From assembly GCF_000247695.1 (NCBI RefSeq), contig NW_004624778.1:13525236-13589235 (forward strand): DNA of 64,000 nucleotides, given 5' to 3'. Under the pieces are notes generated by a model. That model made no database searches and was not told where the DNA came from. It saw only the letters and a program-made list of their open reading frames with translations. How positions within the stretch are numbered: position 1 is the first letter of the stretch; each line of letters begins with the position of its first letter. Of the stretch, positions 37,531 through 49,773 are shown in pieces. The position numbers and the translations under genes were made by a program. This DNA is from Heterocephalus glaber. Lineage: Eukaryota > Chordata > Mammalia > Rodentia > Bathyergidae.

Positions 37531-39333
37531 AATAGTGGGAATAGTCACACTAGTGCTTTGCACAGGAAGAACTGTGTGTTTGCTTTTTATCATGTAACAT
37601 CTTGTATCTTAATTTTTTCTTACATCTTGTGTTTCCCAAAAAGGATGTGTTGTAATGATGGGTTTAATAAACATTCTGACTGAGCAATTGGGGAATCCTG
37701 TAAGATTCAGAGCATCTTTTATAGATAGGTGGGGCAAATTGGTATTGGAGAATGTGCAAAGAAAAAATGCAAATTTAGTCTCCGAGACAAGACAGAAAAA
37801 TGACCTTTTCTTTCCCCTAAGATCGTATTTTGGATGTCAGAAGACCCATGCACTGAGGAATAAAACCAGAAGGTTTTCCAGTCACTGGGCGTAAGAGGAA
37901 GCAAGAATGGTCAGGTTTCTGGGCATGGGAATTCTGCATTGTGTTCCCCTCTACTGAGATATGAGGAATCTGAAGTGTAATAAATCAGATTATTCCAAGT
38001 AAAGACACAAAGGCCAGGACAGGAAAGAGATACATAAGTCTTCCAATGCAAAAAGACTATCTGGATCAAAAACTGAGGTCCAGAATCCTGATAAATTCTA
38101 TAAAACAAGACTAATCACTTAGAGAATCCTCTTAGAAACATCCATGCAAGTTCTTGTGGTTATTAGAGATTTCTATTAATCTAACTCATGTAGCATTCAA
38201 TTCAAATTTTCATCTCAGATCCTGAGGTTACATTTTCCTAAAATACTCCAACTCCCACTAAGAAGCAAGTAGTTCCCTGATGGCTTAGGAAGGCACCTGG
38301 GCTACCTAGGTCCCTGAATGGCTGATGCCAGAGTTGCTGTGGTGTGCCTGGATAAACAGGGACCAAAAGGAGGGCAACTTTGAGGTATTCCTAACATTGC
38401 AAGTTACTGGTAATTTACCCTAAAAAGGGAGATTTTTCTAAAAAAAAAATTATTATTGAAGGTTCTGATAACAGCTTTTTTCTTTCAAATCAAATTCCCT
38501 CTAGCAGTTGGGGTGAAGGAGCTTTTGGGAAACTATTCCTCTCTCAAACACTAAAATCTGGCAGAACAGCTCACTTAATCTACTAGCTAACTTGCCAATT
38601 CCAAACCCAAGTTGAATATAAAAATGAAAAGGCCGCTGGGCACCTCAGGCATCACTATAATCAAGAATAAGACTGGGGCTCTGCAGCACAACCAGGACAG
38701 TTTCCACAGAGATGCTCCCTGGTCCAACTCCCCAATCAAGTTTCCAACTTGTCTGCTTCTCAAGCAACAGTTCACCAGGTTTTATTTTTGTCATATCACC
38801 TAACAAAACTCAAAGGGTACAAAGAAACCAACAATTGGAATATGAGAAAAGGATAAGTTTTAAGAAAAATATGATCATTTCAGGACTTTGTTTTAAGCAT
38901 TTGTTATGGATTTCCTCATTAATTCAACAAAGATTCATCAAGCATCATGTTTATACATAGGCAAGTGAGAAGGTCAGAGAGAAAGGCAGCCTTTTGAAGC
39001 AGAAAGCATAAGCCAGGCTTATATGTACAGGTGTGTATTTCATGGTGAGAGTATACACCAGAGCTAGGATACTGTGATGGACCTACTGCTATCTTATGAA
39101 TCCAAGGACAAGCCTAAACCAGCTGCCCCACTGGGTATGGCCCCTTTCTTCCTTGGTTGAACTGTGATTAACACCAGCCATCCTGAGGCAAAGGCAGCTT
39201 GTCATGTTCACTGATTGCAAATGTTTTGAGGGATTCAGATGAGAAGTACTTGAACATGAGCAAAAAATCAAGAATCTTAACCATTTAATAAACTAACATC
39301 TAAACAAAAGCATTTTCAAACAGATGTCCCCTA

Positions 39334-39510
<177 letters not shown>

Positions 39511-41129
39511 CTAAAGAATGCAAGTAGCAAACACAATGAGGCAGTTATTAAACCTGTATTCATTGCCTTATCTTCTTGGCTAAAATCATTACCCTAAAAT
39601 GACCCTAAGTGCTTAAGATAAATAATGTTTTAAAGAAAGGCAAGCTGAACAAAATACCTGTGTTTTCATGAGAGACGAGCCCAGGTGGAAAATTTACTGA
39701 TAATATAATCTCAGTGTAGCAACATAAAAGACCAACATAAGAAATTCAGGAAACACAACCAAATTTAGGAGCACTTTTGCTTCTTAATAAAGAAAGTACT
39801 CAGTTTTTAATTCTAGTTGGCACAGGGGTAGCTCTTTCTCCCACTGAGGAGACTTTCCTTGATTGGTTGCATTTACTGGTGAGATTTACTTGTATTTTCC
39901 TCCAATTCACATATTTCCCATGTATTTGGATTATCTGCAATTGAGGCCCTGTGCTCTATAACTGGTCTCTGTTTGTACCACTTGCACATATATTTCTCCA
40001 AACCTAACTGCAACTTCCTCTAGGGTAACAATTTTGCTTTTACCTAAAGTACAGTTAAGAACTTGGGATATATATGTGCAATCAAGGAGCAGGGTTCTAC
40101 ATCTTATGCTCAAACCTCAGATGAGAGCTTTCTACTGTACTTTTTTTGACATATCATTTGGACTATATAAGTCCACAAAAGTGTTTGAGAGGACAAGTGA
40201 AGCTATACACATGTACATGGACAGTAATTTATAAAAGGTGGAGGTGGTATTTTAAACATCTAAGCAGGAGGAAGTTGGCTGGTGTTCACCATGTTTTATC
40301 TGACCATTAAATTTCTAATAGTGTTCTTGAGAATAATCTGGGAAGTTTTCCTGATCTAGACTTACATTTTGAGAACTCTGGAATAGGGCCTAGGAATCTG
40401 GAGTTTAAAAAAAAACTCCAATTTTTTATATAAATGGCCTATGGATCATATTTTAAGAATTACTGTTCCATGTAAGACTTTTTAGGAAATTCCATGGACA
40501 CAGATTCAACTTGCTGGGGTAACAGTCAATTTTTAAGAAAATGAACTATCACTGCTCTCTCTCTAGGCCCTACTTTTAAATGGCCTTGCACAACCAAATC
40601 TTAAGGTAAAGCCACCGAGTAAAGTATAATGTTTGTGAGTGCTGAAATAAAATGTAGTAACAGATCCAGAAATAAAATGCAAACATGTATAGAAAATTTG
40701 CACATAATGGTAAAATTATAAACAAATGGGTATAAGGAATTTTTAAAATATTAGTAGTAGGTAAATTAGCCATTAGGGAAAAATCAAGTGTTTCATTCTC
40801 AAACTAAAAAATAATTTAGATATAAAAACTTAAAAATAAAGCCCAAAAGAATTAAGGTGAAAATCAGAAAATATTTGTATAAGTTTGAGGAAAAAGAACT
40901 TTTGAAGGATGATTTAAAAAAAAGCTAGAACTACAAAAAATATTAATAAATTTGGCTATAATATAGAACTTTAAAACTATCATAAAACACACCACCTACA
41001 AAGTCAGTCTGGGGAAGGGGTCAAGTATTCTGTATTACACAACAGAATTCATACTCTTCATGTCTAGAGTTTTTAAAAATCAAGAAGAAAACTAACAGCT
41101 CCAACAGAAAGTTGAGCACAGTATACGAA

Positions 41130-41440
41130 TCACAAAATAAGAAACAAATGGATGGCATATGAAAAATTATTCATGTTGGCCACTCACCAAAGAAATGCAA
41201 ATAAAAGACTTTAGCACTAATATTATCCACCAGAGAGGTAAAGGCCTAAAGACTTAAGAAGACCCTCACAGGAAGAGTGTGGGCAACCAGGTCCACCCCA
41301 TATGGGTGCAGACTGGCCCTACCTCTCTGGAAGGCAGTAAGTGATAGGGTCTCTGAATTTTTCCTTCAAAGAACCCTTCTTAACTTAAAATAATCTTACA
41401 AGTAAACAAAAATACAGACACACTAAAACTATAAATAGTG
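41130..41440 (+). mobile_element. Possible old L1 fragment
   Basis: GGATGGCATATGAAAAATTA, TTCATGTTGGCCACTCACC and AAAGAAATGCAAATAAAAGA fit the order of the ORF2 C-terminal region of old L1/HAL1, but later parts, such as CATATGGGTGCAGACTGG, fit poorly. Confidence 0.45.
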
Positions 41441-41840
41441 AAGATCGAATGTGACAGACCCATATAGATGGTCAGGTAGTTACCCACAGTATTCTCCTGA
41501 ATTAAAAAAAAAAAAGCAATACAGATGTAGTATACAAAAGTAGCCCACTTATTTAAAACTATGTATTAAAGTCTATCTGGAACAATGTCTCACAAAATGC
41601 TATTGGTTATATCTGTTAGTGTGATTTTCTTCTGTGTATAAGTTGTTTTTCATTTTTCTTTTTAAATCAAGGTTCTTTTCTTTCTGTGAAATGTTTTATG
41701 TGCATTATACTTTCTCTATTCAGGAAACTAGCAAACAACTATCATGGAGACAATGCAGCAAAAAGCTCCACAAGATGGGAACAAATGAAAATAGAATGCT
41801 GAGGGTTGATTTTAGTTCATTAAATTCTAGAGTTGGTAGC

Positions 41841-42214
41841 TGTGTTAGTTTTTTCATTACTGTAATAAAATATCTGAGATAATCAACTTATAAGGAAAAA
41901 TCACTTATTCTGACTCATAGTTTCAGAGGTTTCAGTCGATCTTTGGCTCTACTGCTTTGGGCCTGTGCAAGGTACAACATCATGGCAGGGAGTGTGTGGT
42001 GCATCCAAGAGGTTCACTTCCTGGTGGGCAGAAGCAAAGAGAGAGGGGAAGGGGCTGGAGTTCCTACACCCCCTTTAAGGGCGCACCCCAATGATCTAGC
42101 TTCCTTCCACAGGCCTCAACTCCTACAAGTTCTACCCCTCCCTATAGCACCACAGGCTGGCAACAAATCACGTAACATATGCACCTTTGAGGAATATTCA
42201 AGGCTCAAACTCCA
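41841..42214 (-). mobile_element. ERVL-MaLR-type solo LTR
   Basis: The 3' terminus, on minus, is AATGAAAAAACTAACACA, preceded by a TATTTTATTACAGT block; the 5' portion reads TGAATATTCCTCAAAGGTGC. The middle TAGATCATTGGGGTGCGCCC is typical of MaLR LTRs. The longest open frame in the window (about 41943-42452, plus) runs across it and has no gene support. The exact 5' edge is uncertain by about 10 bases and lies next to the inverted duplication at 42219. Confidence 0.75.
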
Positions 42215-42218
42215 TCAT

Positions 42219-42271
42219 CCAAGTCAGCAGTGTCACTGGGACTCTGCAAAGCCTCCCTCCATAAACCATTC
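42219..42271 (+). repeat. 53-bp perfect inverted duplication, left arm
   Basis: This segment, beginning CCAAGTCAGCAGTGTCACTG, is identical base for base to the reverse complement of 43709-43761. With a one-base gap the match extends over CCATCA at its outer edge. It sits just outside the MaLR LTR. It belongs to no repeat family that I recognise. Confidence 0.9.
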
Positions 42272-43534
42272 TAACAACATCCACTGGAGATGTCCAGCAA
42301 CTCTCCACGCCAACCCCCCATCCCCTTGGCAAGTAGTACAGGGATGGTCAAGCACGGAGCCGCAGCCCTCATTCCACCTTGTCCTTCTATATTCAGATTG
42401 GAAAGCCATAATCTCAGCCCAATGTCTGCACACCCCAAGGCAGAAACACTAGCATTCTATCTTTTCTCAAAGGAATCCCCTCTCAGAAGACTTCCCACAA
42501 TCGTGTAGCGGCAAATGCATATGCAATTTTGTGAAAACATGCCCACAAATAGGCTAGTGGTTACAGTAAAATTGATAAGGGTAAAAATGCCAGAGGAGCA
42601 GAAAAGAGGCAGGAGCTGCAAGCTCAGCACTCCAAGCTACAGATGGATGAGTGGACATCCAGAGGGAAGGAGAGACTTAAGAATAGATTTTTGTTGTTGA
42701 CAGGAATTTGAATCTAACACAGCTACTACTGTCCAACATTTACAGCTAACTATGGCTCCAGAGGTGCTGAGTATTTGCAATGACTGCAACATCAAAGATG
42801 AGGAACACACTATAATATTGAACAAGTCATATTACTCCTAAATTTGTTTATGAGAGATGTAGGCACAACATTCCTAAAGCAAAGATGCTGGTCCTTGTAT
42901 TGGCAGCTGGGTGGAGATTGAACAGAAATGAAAATATCTTTATTTATAAAATACTATTTTATATTTAAAAATAAAACTGTTAGGCTTACTTCAATACTTT
43001 TGATAATATATACTTGAAATATTTAAACAGATGTAGGCTTGCATCATCTTGCCACAATTCCACAAAACGTTATAGTAGGCTTGGATACACTGAGAGCACA
43101 CTACTCCCTGTAAAGCTCATCTATTCCCCATCTTCCTCTCCCTCATGAACGGAAGTCAGGCCCTTGCACATAGGGAGCATTCACTTTCAAGGTGGCTGAC
43201 AGAGGGTGGATACAAACTCAGTTGAAAAACAATCTAAAGCCAAAAACCATGGTAACAGGGGGAGAGTTTTCCTAGCCACTAGAGGGCAGGAGTAGAGCAG
43301 TTTGTAAGGGAGGAGGGGCCAGGAAAGAGACTTATCTGGCCAGTTACACTCCAGTCAAAGCATGAGAGTGCCACATATATCCAAGGATTGCATCTTCTAA
43401 AACACCTGATCTACTTTAGAGGCAGGGTTCTAGACTAAGGGTTAGCACACAGACAGCTTATACTTATCATGGCTCTGAGGAGAAAAAGGTAGAAGACACA
43501 ATCCTTTTCACATCAGAGTTAATATAAAATACAT

Positions 43535-43865
43535 TATGGTAGGTAACATAAGCCAGACACAGAAACGCAAACACTGTATAAATACACTTGTATAAAGTAC
43601 CTGGAACAATGTCACAGAGACAGAAAGTAGAATGGTGTCTTCCAGGGGATGGGGAAGGGGACTGGAAAGTTAATGTTGAATGAGGACAGAGTATCAGTTA
43701 TACAAAATGAATGGTTTATGGAGGGAGGCTTTGCAGAGTCCCAGTGACACTGCTGACTTGGTGATGGTTCCACAATGCAGAAGCCACTCAAGTGAACATT
43801 TAAATATGGTTAACATGGTAAATCTTATGTTACATATGTTTTGCCACAATAATCATGAATGAATG
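43535..43865 (+). mobile_element. Old L1 3' end carrying a foreign segment
   Basis: The sequence is the standard old L1 tail: AAAGTACCTGGAACAATGTC, CAGAAAGTAGAATGGTGTCT, TGGTAAATCTTATGTTACAT and ATGTTTTGCCACAATAATC. Between AAAATGA and GATGGTTCCACAATG, where the family normally has a short GAGTTCTGGAGATGG-type stretch, lies the right arm of the 53-bp inverted duplication (43709-43761). Confidence 0.8.
43709..43761 (-). repeat. 53-bp perfect inverted duplication, right arm
   Basis: It is the exact reverse complement of 42219-42271. It replaces the expected L1 sequence at this point, so this arm is more likely the acquired copy and the left arm the source. Confidence 0.9.
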
Positions 43866-45229
43866 AAGGTTAAGCAGTGAAAAGCCTAAATACCCTGTAA
43901 AAGTACAAGATAGATCAGGAGTAAGGTGCAAGATCCTGCCATTAGCCCAGGGTTAGGATACTTTCTCTAGCAGATAATCTGACTGTAACCTTTTGCCACT
44001 GCAGTGACTTTGCAGGCTGGGAGAGCAGCTGGGTCAGATATCCTGCCAGCAAGGATGGTTTCTGCTTCAGAGGAGATGCTTTGTGAGCATTCAGCATCCA
44101 GCCACACAGCTTCTATGCTCTTGCCTCTGGTGCACAGTGTCTGAGTTGCTCAGAGTTAACTGAGAGCAAACCACAGCCCGTGAGTGACCTGGACAGACTC
44201 AGACAATCAGCCTGTTATTTCTCCACAGCTGCTGATCTCCAGTCCCAGGGTTCCTTCTGATTCCATGCTGACTGCCCTCAAAACCAAGGAGGGCAGAAAT
44301 GGGCCCTGGGAAGCTGCCAGATTAGTCATGCAGAGCCGAATCTGTGTGCAGCCAGAGAGGCCAGCATCTGCTCTGTTTAGCAACATGGCAGATCATTCCT
44401 CACTACCTCTGTACAACTTTTAAAAACACCCACCCACTTGAAAAGATCAACTGCAATGAAATCTGTTGGAGTAGAAGACACTAGTCAAGTGGGTGGATTA
44501 ATTTCATTTCATTTCAGGCATGGGGTGGGAAGTTATTCAACATGGTAAACAGGATTCCATCTGCTAGGGGGTTTTTTTGCAGTTCAAAACCAACAAAAAG
44601 GGGTTAGCAAAATCTGCTGGCAGCTAGAGAAAGGTTAGGGCCACACTTTCTTACAAACTTACAGGGCCTCCTCCAGTTTTAACAAGTGGCATGTGCAAGT
44701 TGATACAAAACAGAAGTTAGTAGGAGAATGTTCAAGCATTGGGTTAATCACTAAACCATTAGGAAATGGAGACCAGACCAAAGTGCTTGAAAAAAATGAA
44801 AAACAATGAGACAGTAAATAGTTCAGTGTGAAAGGACATGAAACAGAATTTGTGTTGCTGGAAGTCAGAGGGGGCCAATAATCATGCCAAACCAACCTTG
44901 CCTCCAAGCAACTCCTGCTCTACAGGCCAAACAATCTACCCCAAAGCTAATTCTTGATGTCTTCCCACCTCTTTGTTGAAAACCTAGTTCTCTCCCTGTC
45001 TCTCCCACTCTATACCCTACATGAACTACTGCCTGCATCCTCAGCCAGTGGTGACCTGACTATTCTGGGGTCAAGGTACACTGGTTTCCTTTCCTTCCCT
45101 TGTGCACACCCAAAAGAGACTTTTAGGTCTCGGGGATGTGGCACACACAGCTCTACCAGGGTACTCTACTCTCAGCCCACAGCACCCTGACCCTCCAGCT
45201 GACTTCTTTCATACCCTCTCATCAACAAT

Positions 45230-45440
45230 CTTAGCCTTGCTGAGCAGCCAGGCCACAGTAGGTTCTTAAATCTGTTCTCCCACACCTCATATACTTGGTG
45301 CCATGTTTTGATTTGTCATGGAGATGCTGTCTCATTTCTATTTTGTGTTCACTGTCTCATCTAACACAGAGCTACTTGAAAAGGTAGGGCTGCAACTTCC
45401 ACCTATCTGATCCAGTACAGTGCAGGGTGAGCATTAAATA
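45230..45440 (-). repeat. L2-like remnant
   Basis: CATATACTTGGTGCCATG, ACAGAGCTACTTGAAAAGG and GTGCAGGGTGAGCATTAAAT resemble the complement of the L2 3' end, at low similarity. Confidence 0.4.
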
Positions 45441-45556
45441 TGTGAAATGCACAAACTACTGTGGGCTGATCACAAAATGCTCATGAAAAGGGAAAATTGA
45501 ATTAGACTTCTTAGGAGGAAAAGAATCACAATTACTACCTTGTCTCTCTCTCTCTC

Positions 45557-45645
45557 TTTTTTTTTTTTTTGGTGCCAGGGATAGAACTCAGGACCTTCCG
45601 CTTGTGAGGCAAGTGATGGAACCACTGAGGTAAATCCCTGGCCCA
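45557..45645 (-). repeat. ID-type SINE
   Basis: A TC run and T run are followed by GGTGCCAGGGATAGAACTCA and GGTAAATCCCTGGCCC. ACCTTGTCTCT occurs at 45537-45547 and 45646-45656, a target-site duplication. The TC dinucleotide run at 45541-45556 lies between the left duplication and the tail. Confidence 0.9.
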
Positions 45646-45714
45646 ACCTTGTCTCTTTTAAAGGAAACAACTTGAAAATCCTAACAAAAAAGAATGTTCT
45701 TTACAGAAGCTAAC

Positions 45715-46300
45715 ATATGCAGAGTTATGTGCCAGGTACCACTTTAAGTACTTATTACGTCTTAACTCAGTTTATTCTCAAAATCTCTTTAGATAAATTA
45801 CCATCTCCATTTTTGCACAGGAAGTAATAGGCACTACTGTGGTTCATATTGAGAATGTCCCCCAAAGTCTCATGTGCTCTGAGGTAGGGCTTGTGGAAGG
45901 TGACTGCATCATGGGAGCACTGTGGTCATCAGGTGGGGCCTGGTCAGAAGAGGCAGGGCACTAAGGGTGCGACCTGCAAGAGTGAATCTCCTTTCTGTCC
46001 CACTCCTCCTTTCTCTGCTTCCTGGATGCCTTGACGTGAGCAGCTCCCCTCCACCCAGGACCTTTCACCAAACACTTCCTGGCCTGGAGCAAGCGACAAC
46101 GGACTATAACCACTAACCAAAATAAACCCATCCTCCTTTAGGCAGTTTAAGTGTTAAGTATTGTGTCTTAGTGACGAAGAAAGTGACTAAGGCACCAAAA
46201 GAATACTAGCTTGATCAAGGTCATAAAGCCAGTAATGACCCAGCCAGGATCCAACCAAGCAGGCTGGCTCCAAAGCCCATGCTTTCACACCATATCTGCA
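45715..46300 (-). repeat. MIR split by a MaLR LTR
   Basis: The part left of the LTR (GTGCCAGGTACCACTTTAAG to TTTTTGCACAGG) and the part right of it (GATCAAGGTCATAAAGCCAG, GCTGGCTCCAAAGCCCATG) together give the complement of one MIR. The MIR was therefore present when the LTR element arrived at 45838-46194. Confidence 0.7.
45838..46194 (+). mobile_element. ERVL-MaLR-type solo LTR
   Basis: The 357-bp LTR starts TGTGGTTCATATTGAG and ends GTGACTAAGGCA. It includes AATGTCCCCCAAAGTCTCAT and AACCAAAATAAACCCATC, where AATAAA is the polyadenylation signal. It is in the plus orientation, antisense to MYO5B transcription. No internal viral sequence remains. The insertion splits a MIR. Confidence 0.8.
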
Positions 46301-46618
46301 GTGTCCCTTGGGATAGCTCCTTTCTTTCACCACCCACACATGCCTCAACCCTACAGAGGGGATTTCTTGTTCCCGCCAATCTACCAAATAAGATTCTTGC
46401 CCCATACATTGATGAATTCTCCACTGTTAACTCTAATGGAAACTTACCATGTGATGAGCACCCTCATGGTTTAGTACTTTCTTACTTATTCTCATCAGTA
46501 GCAACAACAAAAAAGTAATCCAGAGTCTCAGAAGCTTTAATGACCAGGAAAAACCTAAGCGCACAATGTACCATAAAATCCTAACCAGCTTCCCTCCCAC
46601 TTCAGGACCAGCACTTAC

Positions 46619-46729
46619 AGTTTCATCTTCCAGTTTGAGCTGGAGACTCTTTTCTCCCTCTTTATAGTCCTTGGTTAGTTCAGCTGAGCTCCACACTTCA
46701 TCTGGGTCAGGAATCCAGACCCTTGTGTA
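46619..46729 (-). CDS. MYO5B: MYO5B exon 2
   Basis: This 111-bp exon encodes exactly 37 residues, about 10-46, in phase 0. Minus-strand translation starts [20 protein letters not shown] and ends with LKLEDET. It covers the N-terminal SH3-like subdomain that precedes the motor core. The acceptor, TTCTTCTCTTATCTTTCAG, is strong and the donor is GTAAGTGC. From memory of the human protein, the first residue is Cys there and Tyr here, with Arg to Ser at VWRS. Exon 1, with the start codon, lies beyond 64000. Confidence 0.95.
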
Positions 46730-47459
46730 CTGAAAGATAAGAGAAGAAACTTAGGTACAAAGTGGAAGCATTACATTTCTAAACACACATCTAGCAGGGA
46801 TCCGTCAGGCAAACTTTTAAAACAATCTGCACACATCTTTCTTCCTCTTCATTTCAAAACACAAGGTGATCCAATATCATGATAACAGATAAATAACTCA
46901 CAGGATTGATAGCAGAGGGCACCTTCTAACTCTTAAGAAAACATTACAAATCGATGGAATTAGAATTCTGCGAAAGACCACTAAGCATACATTTGATTAT
47001 ATCTGCAAGAGTTTTGCATTATCCTTTCAGAGTGATTAAAGAAAAAAAAAAGAAAGAAAAGAAAAAGAAAAGGCAATGTCAGAAAGAAGATCTAGCATGC
47101 TAAAAGCAACAAAACCACACACATAAAAACCAAGACTTAGAGCCAATCTTCACAGTTTGGGAAACCCTGCTCTGATATTTTGCATTCAGGGGTCAAGCCA
47201 TTTTCCCACAGAAAAGTGGTCAACAAATTCAACGCATACTTCAGCATCCTAAATTGTCAACCACTTAGATTTCTTTGTGCATTCTTTAAGCCAGAAACAT
47301 CACCCAAAATTCTTACTCCCCAATCCCCAGTTGCTATCCTGATTTGGAGACAAAGTCATTTAAGCGGGCCAAGTTCTGGTGGGAAAGAACACAGGCCTTC
47401 TTGGTAAGCAGTAAGACAGGGAGTAGTTGCCTTCACTGATAGCTGGACACATCTCTACT

Positions 47460-47570
47460 TCACTCTGATTCTCAGTCCCGGTTGCATGTTAAAATCACCC
47501 AGGAAGCTCTGAAAATATAAACTGTGGGTTCCACCTCAGACTAAGTCAGGGTCTGGGGTGACAGAAAAGG
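47460..47570. mobile_element. MER5A-like fragment
   Basis: GATTCTCAGTCCCGGTTGCA, AAAATCACCCAGGAAGCTCT and GGTTCCACCTCAGACTAAGT follow the left half of MER5A. Confidence 0.65.
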
Positions 47571-49391
47571 TCCTCAGGGGGGACATGCATGTGCTACCCT
47601 CAATTGCAACATTTGGATCTACTACTGCTATCACTCCTGGTCTCCCCTTCATACAGCTGTCAAATTCTGAATTTTCCTCTCTCAGCTAAGGGATTTCCAT
47701 GGGGCTCCTTTGCTTTAGCAGCTGTGTGTATGTGTACACACATACATGCAATTTTTGTGCCACACAGTATTCTTAGCAAACCTGAAACAAATGGCTCTTT
47801 TGACCAAAAGGTTAGCCACAACGTATGCTTGGGTCAGAATAATCCACACTGGGTCAGCTGAGTAATAGCTCTAAACACAGGCCTTATGGCCAGTCAGCTA
47901 CCTGTGTACAAGCAGCCAGCTGGCTCTATTTGGGTTCCGTCTTTTTTTAAGACACTATTTGCCTCCTGGTGGTCACTGGTGTTTGTTTTTTAAAGCAAAC
48001 CTTGAGTCCTGCCATACTTGTCTCTAGTTCACTATCGAACAGTGGAAGTCCTAAGCCAATACAATCAGAAAACTAATCAATGAGAAAGCAAACATTGCCC
48101 CATTTATATCCTTTTATATCCTTCACATTCAACCTCAGGGTAGGTGGCCAAAGTCATGTTTTCTTTCTGGTATTACAAAGAAAAAGACTCACAGAATCAT
48201 AACCTTCTCCCTGTGTCCCAAGCCTGTCTCAGAGCATGATATTACAGTTATCTTTACAGTAAGATACCATAGCACTTTATAATATCAACTTTATAGTTAC
48301 AGTGTCTGAGAGCTTCTGAGTAAAATATAATCTCCAGAGAAAACTTTCTGAGCACTTGCCAACCTCAACAGTCAGAATTCTTTTTACCCTCAGGTGTTTT
48401 AACTGACCTTCTCCACAATCATATAAGCCCACCACCCACTCAGCTGCAACTATAAGATGCTGTCCCTAAGCTTTGGGTGAGTGGCCTTTTTTCAGCCTCG
48501 CTATAGCTCTCTGGTCACTATGCAGAATTATGTTCCTAGAACTTCCCCTCTGGTCAGCACACCCAAGAAAGTTTGCCCAAAACAAAAGTCTCCACTCTGT
48601 GAAAATGATGTCCATCATGGCTCAAGATACCACTTTGACAAATAAACAAGGAAGAAACAGAGGAAATCCCAGCAAATACAGAATGGAGGTGGGGCCTAGT
48701 GTGGCCTTCACCCCACTGCCCATGTGCCACTCACTGCATAGTTAACTGTAGCCAGCACTGGGAGAATCTGCTGCCTGCCCACTTCCTCTGTTCAATTCCT
48801 ATTCTGAGAGTGCATTTATCTTTCAATTTATATAAATCTCGCTTCTGTAAGTAGACTGAAAGTACCCAGTAGGCAGAAAATTGAGTTCTGTATTCTCTCA
48901 TATTCACAGAACCTACAACAGCATCAAGGGTGTAGTAAGATCCTAATGATCCTATATTTAGCTCTTCCCTCCTTCCTGTGAGGACCTTGGCACCACCATA
49001 ACCTAGGAACATGTTAAGAACACAGACCCTCAGCCTTCACCCAGACCCACTCAATCATCCTGACCACTGTCTGATCCTGCAACATGGTCTCACACTTCTT
49101 CACCTGGGAATGGGTTGGCAAACTACAGCTGGGGGCCAAAGCTGGCACCATGCCTTTTTTTGTACAGTCCCTGAGTTTAAAATGGATTTTAAACTTTCAA
49201 ATGGTTAAAAATATCAAAAGACTGATAGTAACATAACATGAAAAAAATTACACAAAAGTCAAATTTCGATGTATATAAACAAAGTTTTCCTGTAACACAG
49301 CCACACTCATTCTCATACTACGTATGGCTACTTTCACACTTCAATTATAGAGCTGAGTTGTTGTGACAGACACCCTATGGCTCAAAGCCTA

Positions 49392-49773
49392 TGCATGGCT
49401 TGTGTCTAAGATGTACCCCCCAAAGCCTCAGGCAGTCACAGGAGGGGCTTTTTCAGAGGTGGCTGGATCTAGAGTGTGTGACATTGGGATTGATTCTTGG
49501 TACAATGCTTGGCTCACAGGCTCTGGGATTAAGGTTGTGAGTGCTACCCGCCCTAAGTAGCCTGCATAAGATATAAGGGATAGAAAGAGCTGTGTTGTTG
49601 CTTTTGCTACCTTCTACCTGTCATGAACTGGTGCCCCTCTGCCATGTGCCACCCTGCCTTGGAGCTAGCTGATTATGGACGGTAACCTCTACAAACTGAA
49701 AGCCAAATAAACCTTTCCTCCTTTAACTTGGGGTGTCGAGTATTGTCTCAGCAGCTAGAAAAGTAACTAAGAC
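49392..49773 (+). mobile_element. ERVL-MaLR-type solo LTR
   Basis: TGCATGGCTTGTGTCTAAG, ATGTACCCCCCAAAGCCTC and, near the end, AAAGCCAAATAAACCTTTCC and AAAAGTAACTAAGAC match the LTR at 45838 in order. AATAAA is present. Length is about 382 bp, plus orientation, no internal region. The borders are approximate. Confidence 0.75.

Larger units (their letters stand above)
39511..46618 (-). other. MYO5B: MYO5B intron 2
   Basis: A 7,108-bp intron with donor GTAAGTGC at 46618 and acceptor CATTCTTTAG at 39511. It holds a possible L1 fragment, an antisense MaLR LTR, an old L1 tail, an L2-like segment, an ID-type SINE and a sense MaLR LTR inside a MIR. I see nothing in 39511-41129, 42272-43534 or 43866-45229. 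Confidence 0.93.

Noticed and set aside
41943..42452. Longest open frame in the window (169 codons, plus strand)
   Set aside because: It runs across an antisense MaLR LTR and the inverted-duplication arm, has no recognisable domain and no promoter or splice context.
47040..47075. Purine-rich run as a triplex or regulatory element
   Set aside because: Short A/G simple sequence, common in introns; no other signal around it.
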